Below, in pieces: positions 35,652 to 46,300 of a stretch of 64,000 bases of DNA; positions within the stretch are counted from its first letter, which is position 1; each line of letters starts with the position of its first letter. The stretch is from Sarcocystis neurona. Its lineage: Eukaryota > Apicomplexa > Conoidasida > Eucoccidiorida > Sarcocystidae. The DNA is taken from assembly GCA_000727475.1 (NCBI GenBank), contig KL647309.1, forward strand, positions 2,239,328-2,303,327, in the 5' to 3' direction. A program made the translations under genes and the position numbers. The notes under the pieces are model-generated. The model did not search any database. It had not been told where the DNA came from and saw only the letters and a list, made by a program, of their open reading frames with translations.

Positions 35652-38600
35652 ATGGATTACCACTTGCCTGTTGGAAAGTGCTCGCTGGGCGGCGGCGACA
35701 TCTCCTTCGCCGGCCAGGCAACTCGTTCGAAGCTGGCTGTGCTCAGCGAAAGAATTCACGGCTTCGAAAAACAGATGGAATGTGAGGCACGGCAGCGCAG
35801 AGACGGAGAAGAAGGTCGGCTTATGGCCATAAGGGAGGCCATCACAAAACTGGAAAAGACACTAAATGCCGAGGTCAAACGTAGAGTGGAAACAAACAAA
35901 GCCCTTCAAGCGGTGGGCTTGAATTCCCACACTGTTCACCAGCTGACTTTGCAGCTGTTTCAGTCCCACTTCGTGGCTGCATACCGTGCGGCACTCACTA
36001 AGTGTCCACAAGCGAAGCTGTACCGATATACCTGTACGCAGCATTTGCTGACTGGAAATAGCTGCAATGAGAGCAGCAAAAACAAGCACAACAGTGATAG
36101 TGGCGCCTCGTCAGATATCATTGTTAGCATGCAGGAAACGTAAGCCAAATATATGCTCGACGTTCTGCTGTGAGCGTACGCCTCTTCACAACTGCGGCTA
36201 CCCGGTAACTGCAATAAAAGCAGAACGTTCAGTCGTCACAGGCCACGCTGTGTCTGTCGCTCCCCTGTTACAAATTAAGGGAGACTGATGGCCGGCACGG
36301 GCGCCAGCGGCGCGCACTTTACTGTAACCTGAATGGTGAGAGTGAGGCGGGTTTCGCTGCAATAAAGTTACTATGCATGGTCGAGGATGAGGCACAATTT
36401 TTTTAGCACTTGTTGCCACTGCGCGAGAGGCGGGTGCAAATGAGTGCATCCGATGCCCCCAACTCCAAATTTTGTGCTCGCTCTCGCGAATTCTTACCAT
36501 TGCCGCGTATGTGAATGCAATTCAGTGCGTCCACGCTGTGGACTGCAGCTCTCACGCAGAGGCTATTCATGAGGATCCGTGCAGTTGCACGAGGTTTGCC
36601 CATCACCGGTACACGTGCACTCGCGTAGTGAAGCGAACGCCTTGCATATACGCTGCCGTTGATGTGCGTAGATGTTTGAGAGCCAGCTGCTCGCGGTCCA
36701 AGACAAGTTGTCCTCCGTCTTTGTCGAGAAATTCGAGCAGCTGCAGTGTGCCTTAGACGCCCTCACGGACAGGCTTTCGATTGTCGAGAGAGATTTTGCT
36801 GTCGAGCGCGACCGGCAGATGAAAGAGTGGGAGGAGAAAAATACAACCATTTCACGAGACATCTCCTCTATACAAGTGAGGTGTTGACTGTGCATAGGTT
36901 TACACTCCCCTCTATGCAAGTGAGGTGTTGACTGTGCATAGGTTTACACTCCCACGAATCGAAAGCTAGTTACTCGCGTTCTGTCGATCTAAGGAGACGT
37001 TGCACCCCTCTCACAGCTGAGCTCCGCCTACGCTTTACAATGTCAACGTGGAGCAGCGCCTGACGGTCGAACAGATACTCCAGTTTTATTTTTCGACCCC
37101 AGGGAGCGCTCGAATCTGACAAGCACGCACGCCAAGAAAGAGACATGCAAATCGCAAAACGCCTAGGAGAACTTGAGTACAGGACAGATGGCAAATTCGA
37201 AGCGGAGAAAGTAAGCAGACAGTACGACGGGTTGTCACTCACCAGATGATCCTGTCGTGCAACGCCGGAAGCGGGTCTGCAAGATGTTTGTTTTTTTTGG
37301 CCGTGCGTAGTGCAGTGTAGATCCCCAGTGCCGTAGGAGCACAGCCGACAGGTCCGTCAGTCGGCATCCTTCCACAATCATCGGTACCTGCTCAACATGA
37401 ATTGCGAGTGTGATTGCAGAGATCTGACACGATTCTTAGTAATTCTGTGCCGGTTTTGTGCAGCGTCGAGCCGAACATGAACACGCAGGTTGAGTGCATG
37501 AAGGGTTTCTCAAACACTTTATATACAAAGGCTCTTTCGGTGCCGCCAGTCGTCAGAAGTATTTGTGACTAGTCTGCCGCCTTTGACGGTGTGACGTACA
37601 GAGTTCGCGTGAGGAAAAGTTTGACCAAGTCCGAGAAGAACTGGAGGAAGCGAAAAGACTCAGACAGCGAGGCGAGGAAAAGTTTCAAACGTTTGTACTT
37701 GAGGAACTTGCGGCACTTAAGAACAGTCTGATACTTGAGTCACAAGTAAGCACCGAAGTCTTCCACCCCGAAATTATGAGGCCACTCCTCATCTCACTGT
37801 AGCGCAACCTGGCCAGTATCTGTTTCCCTCATATCCAAACTTTTTTTGAAATATACGTAGCCTTTATGACACGTATACGTGTGCGCATAGTAAATGAGGC
37901 TCATGCGAAGGACTTGTTTGCGAGCGTGTGCAGTCGCTTTTGAAGTCGACAGGTGTCACTGCGTCGGCGAAGAATCACAGAAGACGGGACCTCCTTGTTA
38001 ACACAACTGTAGATGCATTGATGGACTGCGTATGCATTCACGTGTGTGCGCTAACGATGGTTGGGACACAGTTTTAGGTGTAGCAGTTCCCTCCCTGTAT
38101 ATTCTTACATATGCACGTAATACTGCACGCAACTCACACAAAATCCTCACCGGTATACTGCGCGCATCATTTCGAGCTGACTGACTGCAACTGCGTTGCT
38201 GGCATCGGCAAACACAGAACACACCCTCTGAGGCGGCGAGGATCACGTTGAAGGAGTGACAACTATGACGAAGCTTGAGCACCTGTGTTTGCCTGGATTG
38301 GTTATGATTTACGCAAGAATTCACACGCGTCGTTGAAGTGTCCCTGTCCCTCGATCCACATCCTGCTCGCTTTCACTAGCATTCTAGGCGCTACCGTACA
38401 TAGACCTTGCGACCAGGTCAACGCCGTACATGCCACATCCCAACTTCGCTGTTCGGAGGTGTGCTTCTTCCAATCATTCTGTACGGCTCCGAGTGCACAT
38501 GTATTTGAAGGGGCGCGGATACTTTGAGTGGTCGTGAGTTCATGTAAACATGTTCAGGCCTCACTGCGGTAGGAGGTTTCACGAACGAAAATTTCGTTTA

Positions 38601-40060
38601 GGGCTACGGACGTGTAGATGCACGCCTGTCCACGTAGAAAATATTCCTGTGGTGTGCGCGTGTACGCCTACATGCATAACTTGTCTGTGTCTCCGTCTCT
38701 TTGTCTGTGTTTAAGGGTGTATATAAATATATATATATATATATATATGTATATACGCGTGAACTGAGCCACGAGCGGAAGGCTGTACAAAGGTGTGTTG
38801 AGCAGGATGTTTCTTGGGTTAGAAGGCAGCTGACGCGCAGCAGCACTGGTGAACTTTTGGGCTCGTGACGCCGCTCAGTGGTGTCAATGCAGTGTTGACG
38901 AATACAGATGCACGTCTTCTAACATGCGTACCTGAACGATCTTTGAATACGCTTGTGCATACATCTCCGTACAGATGCAGCTGCTCACGTTCTCCAGCCT
39001 AGTGGTAAAAGTTACGAGGCACAGTGCTGGTGGTACGCTCTCACTGCTTTTTTCAGCGCATTCTGTTTAGCGAGGCTGTATCGGTTACGTGTGTCAGTCT
39101 GCAATAGAAGCTGCGAGTAGTGTACAAGTATATACAGGTAAATACACACGCGCATATGTTGTGAGAAAGATTCTTTTCCCCACCTGACTTATGCGGGCAT
39201 GTTGTAAATGTTTGTTCAAATGTGTTTTGACGACTTTACATGTAGGTGCATATTTCGGCACGTGTAGAGACACTTTTTGAGCTTTGTCTTCCCCCGGTCT
39301 AACTATATATCTATCTCTCTCTCTATATATATGGGTATAGGTATTCGCTTCTGCATACCGCGTATGTGATCCGAACTCATCCGGCATTACCGTTATCATT
39401 ACTTACGTATGCGTGTATTTTCATGTGTACAGAACTATACACGAAGGTGCGCCTCAGTGTGTTTACAAACGCCCTTACAAAGTGGTTTGTGTTCGGGTAT
39501 ATTTATTTGTGCGAAGGCATATAAGCTCTCTTCTATCTACCGAGCAGCACAAACATACCTCGGTCATTCGTGCAAATACGCCTGCTTTTGTGCTTCTACA
39601 CACAAAGCTGCAATAGCGGCTGCATGTTTTCATGTTTTCTTCTGTAGCTGTTAATGCTTTGTGGAAAATCCCACGTGTACAACTGTTTACTGATGTGCCA
39701 GTTTGTGGAAGTCAGCGAGCACGAGAATAGTCCACGTCCACCATGTGTTTCTTTACGTGTTAAAAAATGGGTATGAGGTTTATGTTTCTATGTGTTCCAA
39801 GTGTCTCTTGGCAATGGCACTCTTTTCGCCGGGTGTCGCTCGCGGCACCTTTTCTAGCTTCTATCCTGATAACCACTCTTGACACGTGTCTAAGTGCAAC
39901 ATTCAGCATGCGCCAGCACTTATCTAGTGGTCCCAAGCTGGTGCGGAACACCGTATGCTTATTTCAGGCTCGTGAGGGAGCTGACGACGACATTGTGCAA
40001 GCAGTGAACCACTACACGACGGCGTTACAGGATGCTCTGCGGCTTGTCACGACAGTCTAG
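35652..40060 (+). CDS. SFA: SF-assemblin (striated fibre coiled-coil protein), five exons
   Basis: Member of the SF-assemblin/beta-giardin family. In apicomplexans these proteins form the fibre that links the centrosome/MTOC to the nascent daughter apical complex during budding (known for the family, not shown here). Exons, all phase 0: 35652-35912, 36672-36875, 37103-37210, 37602-37745, 39968-40060; 269 aa, the usual family length. A short non-helical head (about residues 1-26, MDYHLPVGK...) is followed by an almost continuous coiled-coil rich in Glu, Lys, Arg and Leu. Family-typical segments are KLAVLSERI, LTDRLSIVERDF, ALKNSLILES and a conserved tail QAVNHYTTALQDAL. The gene lies downstream of the 6PGD pair on the same strand. 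A 44-bp tandem duplication spans the exon 2 donor. The last intron is 2.2 kb and holds a TA microsatellite. Confidence 0.92.
36865..36953 (+). repeat. 44-bp tandem duplication spanning the SF-assemblin exon 2 splice donor
   Basis: Two copies, period 44, with one visible mismatch (ctatacaag against ctatgcaag). Each copy carries CAA|GTGAGG, so there are two identical-looking donor sites at 36876 and 36920. Use of the second would read TGA four codons after the first donor. Confidence 0.9.
37746..39967 (+). other. Intron 4 of the SF-assemblin gene
   Basis: 2.2 kb between the helix-rich exon 4 and the short conserved tail exon. Contains a TA run at about 38718-38750 and a CT/TA stretch near 39305-39332. 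No other gene recognised inside. Confidence 0.6.
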
Positions 40061-40660
40061 ATGTGCACTCATTTAATGCTGAGGCCTCACCTGACCGGTG
40101 TTTTTGTGAAGCCGCCCAAAAATAAGTGAATTTTTACGCTGCAAAGTGGTATACCACTTGGCAAGATAATACCGGGACCCGCCTGCCTCCGAAACAACAA
40201 CGAGAGGGCAGGCATCCGGCAATTGTGGTCATCTGGGATTGCGCAACCAAAAAAAGGCACAAAGCCGCCTAATCTGTAAACAATGCTGAGAAAACCGGCT
40301 AAACAGTTGTCCCTACTCCACGTTAGTAAGGAAAATTTCAAACTCAACGGCCTTCGACGCGAGACTACTATTAGTTATACGAGGCCAGGTGTGCCCTGTG
40401 ATGCTACCCAAATGCACACGTGTCTGGTTTTCGACGCGTTATACGCCTTCGCACACATTGTATTGAATTTTCCGTCAGCAGCCTTCTACTGTCGACGTCA
40501 TCTGTCCTGGTCGACAGAACGTGTCGGAGCTTCGTTTCACGCCAGTAACTGACGGATATCAGGGACCACCATAATGATCTATGAGAACGGGTAAACCCTA
40601 GGGACTACGGCTCTAGAAAGGGTCTGTGTCGACGTCTGAGGCTATCCTTTTCTTATCTGA

Positions 40661-41084
40661 TCACCTTGTTCGGTGTGTTATACACTTAGTGCTCATCAGA
40701 CGCCTTCGTAGCGCTCTTGAAAGTGCAGAGTCCTGAGTCACTAATGCCTGCGCTTCCGGTGCAGCATCCAGCAGCTGACCGTCCTGCGCACAGTGCGGTG
40801 GTCGTGAAATTGATGTACTAAAGTACACGTCAGAAGAAGCGGTGCGTGCGCTATTATAGCGTGATCTTTCTAAGGTTTGTCGACCGCCGAATTCGCCACA
40901 GGGAAGAAACAAACGTAGTATAATTGCATACTTGTGATTGCGTGCAACGAAGAAGCAAGTAAGGTGTTTTTGCACATGGTGTGAATGCAACGTGAGCTCC
41001 AGTAAGAATCTGTAGTGATACTTGTGACAGTTGTTTCATCTTACGCTCGTGCTGGATACGTTCGATTTGCCTGGGTCGCTTTTT
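40661..41084 (-). CDS. Candidate 3' end of a minus-strand gene, function unknown
   Basis: Two exons read on the minus strand: 41084-41022 and 40783-40661, both phase 0, ending at TGA. The first encodes a basic helix (RQIERIQHERKMKQLSQ); the second continues with an acidic-then-basic segment containing DSALSRALRRRL. The pair reads as one charged helical tail. Upstream exons were not resolved (a possible one lies near 41199-41381). No family is assigned. Confidence 0.3.
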
Positions 41085-43516
41085 CTGCCCCCACACTAGG
41101 GCCAGAACTACAGCGAAGAGCCAAGCTCAAAGACACGTCTATTTATCCCGAACGTGTGGGGCACACGCCTCTGCGTTGTTAATGTAGGCAGAACGCATTC
41201 AATTACTCAATGCTTCTCCCCGCCCCTCTGGCCTGCAGGTGAACGTACAGGCGTGTGGCGAACACCGTCGTGTCCTCGCAGAAATCGGGCAACTCCTTCC
41301 TGTATTATCCCTTATATCTAGTGGCAAAGCTTTTGCCATTCTGCGTTTGGGGAGCGAAACTTTTTTGACTCCACGTTGCACATCCTAAGAGATAAGAGTG
41401 GAACTCGACGCAACGCTGTCCGCGCCTGCGCTTGATATATGACACATGTGCTCATCAACACTGAGCCGAGGCTGACTAGGTGACTAGGTGTTTCAGTTTG
41501 GCAGTGGATCCATCACCCTACAGTCAAGGGGTGCAAGAACAAACGTCGTTGCGTTCTGCTCCACTTTTACGTCTTCTGCTCAGGAATGGCCTGTGGATCT
41601 CTTCCATTGAGTTACTAAAGTAGCTACATTTGTGCCCACGATACAGTTGAACCTATACACAGGTAACGGTTGCGCTCGAGGACAACACCTAGGAGATTAT
41701 CCAACTACTTTCCACCACTGAGCACGAGTCTGGCACAAGGTGTGCGATCTTTTACCAGCTTAAACTCTTGCGCAGTTTGAGGAGACGCGCACGTGTGCAG
41801 ATGCGTGAGGAACTTGTTGTGCCACATTCCTGTGTGCTGGTGAAGCCTTGCTTCGAGTTGCTCGTTGTTGACCCCTAGACGCTCGCCCCTTCCAACGTGG
41901 CTTCAGACGTCTCCGCCGCGCTGATGTCGTGCAGATCGTGATATAGATTAGGGTGGAATGGATCAGGCCAAGCTGAATTTAATCACACTGACACTAAGCA
42001 CTTTACTTTCGCCAGCGCGCAACATTGCCACTTTTTGCGTCTTCGTTTCGTAAACCTGTGGAAAAACAGGCACCTAGGCTGTCGCGTACTTCCTGGACGT
42101 TTACTTCGTTCAAGCGCGTCGCGTCATTGTTTTGGAGGGGTTCTCGAAAACGTCATTGCGCACGTGGTTGCTGTCGGTAGGGCTTGATTAAGAAAGGGGA
42201 CCGTGGTTGTTCGACTCACGTTTGCCATCCGACATTGGGAGTGCTGTACTCGCACACACGCAGAGCACCTCGACACTTATACGACCCTAGATTTCATTGT
42301 TGTCATCACTCGTGTGTGTTTTTCGTCAGCTATACTATTCACCCTCTCCAAAACGAGCAACCACGCGGCGTTCCTAGTTGTTTAGGTCTGCTTACGCAAT
42401 TTTGTAATGCAGCTGGTGTAGCCGCCGTCTGCGTGAAGTACTCCTCCCCTTATTATATTCAAGCACTCTCGCGGCAACTACCAAAGGAAGCGCAGCAGTG
42501 TACGTGTCTGAAGCTACCGTTCTCACGTGCATCTCATGGAGTTGGAGTTGTCAGTCGTGGGTTGACCACCAGGGAGCCGGAAAATACGAGCACGTCTTGG
42601 AAGGCTTCCAGTGCGTTTGAAGTTTGGAGTATACGGGAACTGTGAAGCACGTGTCCTCGGGCGTCTCTACTGTCGCATTGTGAGCCAAACATGCTTGGGC
42701 ACCCTCGTTGCAATTTTTCCTTGCCGCGTGTAATCCTCTTGAGTACCCTTGCCAAGGTGCTTTCCATACATTGTTTAGCGATGTTTGATAAGGGCAGGCA
42801 CAGCATATGCGGCAGAGTTGCTCTCAGCGATCCCGACCCTTGAAGAAGGAAACTTCTCGCTCACCTGCTTATTCCTACCACACACAAACTCCGGATTCGT
42901 TGGACATTTCGTTCTGTCCGGATTGAAATGATCCTGAACAGCCCTCTGCAAGGTGGCACTCTGTATATCATGAGATGAACACGAGTACGTACGCATGAAT
43001 TGATCTGGTCGCTACGCGGGATGTGGATGCATTCGTCGTGAGTTGACTCCCCGTTCATCGCTGCTGCTCAGCCGGGAACACCGTTGCGCCACTCAAATCA
43101 GGCCAACGCAGGGACGCACATTCGCATGAGGTTGAACGTCCCACGCCTGCCACTACGCTATTCTGGCACCCGACGTACAAGAAACTTTGTGCAACGAAAT
43201 CGGATCCCTCCTACAGGCGCCGCGTCTCTCGAGCGCATCGGTACAAATGGGTAGTGTGATAAAATCGTGATTCGCGGGGGTGTTACACTTCAGGGTTTGT
43301 ACTTCCACTACTTCTGAGGCACGCACAACAAGGCGCCTCTGCGTTCGGATATATTAGCTCTCGCAACCACCACCGTCTACCCCGCACTTCACAACTGATG
43401 CTCGCACGTCTTCTGCTTACTGACTCTGGTACCCTAAAGGGTCCAGCATCAAAATTGGCGACACCTCCGGTGCGCACCCACCCGACACACACGCACACAC
43501 ACACACACACCTACAG
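41085..43516. other. Region without a resolved gene
   Basis: Unique sequence. It should contain the 5' exons of the minus-strand candidate to the left and of the plus-strand gene to the right. One plausible coding stretch on + is 43294-43433 (acceptor acttcag, donor gtacc), but its phase does not match the next exon. A (CA)n run sits at 43490-43510. Confidence 0.4.
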
Positions 43517-45427
43517 GGAATGCCAAGCAGCAGCCGTGGGTAATATCCAGTTCAACGTTTCGTGCCCCTGCACAGGGTTCCCGCCGCTTGCTGGTAAGCA
43601 GATGGCGTACACATACGTATGCGTATCTCTGCATCCATGCATATATACGTACAGATATGCTTATATACATATATATATATATAAGTACACAGTAAATGGA
43701 CGCCAATATGATCCATTGTTGAACGCCCTGCGCAACGCCGTCCAGCAAATCGGCTTAGAGTGTAAGGAGGCGTTAGCATTTTGGTGAAATTTGTCCGACG
43801 GAAGCGTCAGTGCTACGATTACTGCTGCACTCGAATATGAGGGCCGCCATGGCAGTGAGCGGAACGCTTTTTTTCGCACGCGCGACACTCCCACGCTGTC
43901 TTCAACACTATAGGAAAAATGAACGGTTGCTTCAAGTCAACCGTGCCAAACACAGTGACAATTTTACTAACTGTTTCCTTTGGATGTAATCTGCCCTCTG
44001 TACGTCCGCCTCGCATGAATTTGCGTGCTCCTTCCTCGCTATATGCAACAGCCTGGCTCAGTAAGGAAGCGAAAACTGCGCACCACGGGCCGTCTGTGCG
44101 TTCGTTTCAGCAACCAGCACGCGTATACTAGTGACTATACATTGGCAGATGCAGCAAGATTGCACAACGAAGCACGAATCCTCTTACAGTTGCAGATGGG
44201 CTTCAAAAGGAGCTGGTTGTCGGGCGCTGAGTGTGGTAGAGACTCACATTTAGTCGGCCCTCCACACCGTAGATTACGTAGCAGCGCTGCACTGCTAGAA
44301 AATCGCTTGGAAATTAAAAAGTTGCCAAATCGGTGCAGTGGACACAGCTGCGGCCTGCCCAGGGGGTTCAGCGTGCAGGAGTCTTTCTGAAGATTGTGCG
44401 TATATGAAGTGCGTGCAGGCTTCGGCTAAGCCACGCACGAGTCGTCCTGTTCTGCTGCTCGTTCTGCAGCCGCTCTACGGTATTCCATCGAAGCTCAAAC
44501 GTGGATCTGTGCGACAGCTGCGGGAGGCATAGCCCAGAGGCCAAGGGCTGATCTGTATTGTAGATGTACCCATGCAGTCGTGCAGTGCAACTCTTGTAAG
44601 AACGCCGGTGAAGTGAAGAAGTCTGCCTTGCTGGCTGGTGAGACGCTTTTCATTAGTTGCCCTTATTCTACAAGCTCAAATTCGGGATAAGTCAAGCAAA
44701 TGGTAGAATTCGTAGCCACTTAGAACGGATTTCCGGCTTTTGAGCGCGTGTGCACCCGCGGTGACAAGGGCGCGGTATTTTCCCAGTAACCTGCCTTTAG
44801 GAACTCAAACGCTTCTTCAATCCACCGCATGCGATGGCTTAAAGCGAGCCACTTTTGATCTGCGTCCCTAGTGCAATGGAAACAAACTTGTACCATTTCC
44901 ATGGATATCCCTCTCGTCTTCTGAGACAAGGACTTGTGTCCTCTGAGCTCGTTCGCATCGCTACAGGAACCCTGCAGAACAACGTCCCCGGGTTGGCTGC
45001 GGTGATGTCCCTCGTCATCAGCCGCTCTGCAGTAAGGGCATTTTGACTGGCTTCCGTTGCTTGCTATTTTGCTAAAGCGGGTCAAGCCGCTTGTGCCTGG
45101 ACTGGATGCAGAATTCTAATAATCCCGTATGGTGTGGTAGCAGTAACTACGGACGACTACGCAATAAATCACCCGACACTAGGACTCCGGAGACGTTGGT
45201 ACCAGTGTCTCACAGAGATTCGGCTTTGGAAAAGTCAATCCCACACCGGGTCATGAGTGTTCTCCTACCCGCGTGGAGATCTGAGTAATCACTAGTTCAT
45301 TTAACGAATCCGTCCCATGAACTCCTCCACAGGTGATGTGGTCGAACCCTTGTCACGACTGCTATCAGCCCCATCCAGGAGTTCTGCACGCCCCTTGGAG
45401 AAAAAGGGAGGCGAAATCCTCGACTGA
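43517..45427 (+). CDS. Unrecognised protein, 3' part, eight phase-matched exons
   Basis: Exons: 43517-43593, 43693-43783, 43914-43985, 44111-44235, 44470-44637, 44967-45031, 45112-45136, 45333-45427. Every junction matches in phase and uses GT-AG sites, giving 238 codons and a TGA stop; the model enters in phase 2, so the 5' end is missing. Visible are Asn/Leu/Gln-rich helices (PLLNALRNAVQQIGLECKEA; ADAARLHNEARILLQLQ), and a Cys cluster of form C-x-C-x6-C-x2-C in the exon 44470-44637 that might bind metal. The 25-nt exon at 45112 is the weakest part. I recognise no family. It converges with the minus-strand gene whose stop lies 119 bases away. Confidence 0.45.
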
Positions 45428-45545
45428 GACACAGCGAGGACCCTGAATAACCCTGCAGATGCATTCGTTAAGAGACTAGCGTCTGCCAGCAGTGTTCATC
45501 GAGGTCAGCGTCAGCTGTACGCGCAGCCCCGGCGGCAACGCACGA

Positions 45546-46300
45546 TCATTGCCAGCCTCCGAGTCGAGAGAGGATACCCCCACCATCTGAAAAAGCCTGT
45601 TTCGCGGGATATGCATCGCCACAATGTGGCGTTTACGTAGTAGTCTTTCTTTTCATGAGTACCTAAGGTGCGCAATCGTGTTGCACATGCTGCTCGTGAA
45701 GCTTATTTGTGGTAACATACCTCTTACCGATGCACTCAAGGAGAGCTCGTCTCACTTTCGCCATCTCATGTGTGCAGAGCCAGACGTTTTTCTGCAGTGA
45801 TAACATACTTGTGTCTAGCTTGGCAAGTTGATCCAAACGGGCGCATTTGGTTGGCGCGTTCGATGCAGCACCGGAGCATCTCCCATTCAGGTAGTTGGCG
45901 ACAAGCACTTGTCGCGTTTCTGATTCGGTCAGGGTCGGCCTGTGCAATCGCCTACATTTTGTGACGGAGTGGACACTCACTAAGAGATAGGCCTCAAGAC
46001 TTTGATCGAGCAATCACCCTGTCACTTTGATGCGTGTCGCAGTGTTCATATATCTGTTTTCGAAATTACCCGGGCAAACACTTACGCAGATACAGCATTG
46101 ACAACTTCGTTCCTCTGCAGTTGACTCCTTGTTCACGAACAGCTTGGCGGTCTTCACTTTGATCCAGTAGCGAATCGGCCTTATGTAATGTGCTTTGAGG
46201 CATTGGTGCAATAATTCCTATGACATTTTTTAGGACGGCGTCCATTCCGTTCCATCGCAAGGTGTCTACATTCCAGAAAGGATTTTCTGCACTGTCCGGT
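45546..46300 (-). CDS. Unrecognised protein, 3' part, minus strand
   Basis: Exons read on the minus strand: 46300-46086, 45979-45728 (an alternative acceptor would start it at 45919), 45586-45546. Donors gtaagt and gtaaga and matching phases support the chain, which ends at TGA (45548-45546) with residues ILSRLGGWQ. Helix-rich segments such as ARLDQLAKLDTSMLSLQKNV and HEMAKVRRALLECI look like genuine protein. The 5' exons upstream of 46300 were not resolved. No family recognised. Tail-to-tail with the gene to its left. Confidence 0.42.

Noticed and set aside
40143..40160. 16-base palindrome aagtggtataccactt
   Set aside because: Too short and isolated to call a regulatory site or terminator in a eukaryotic genome.
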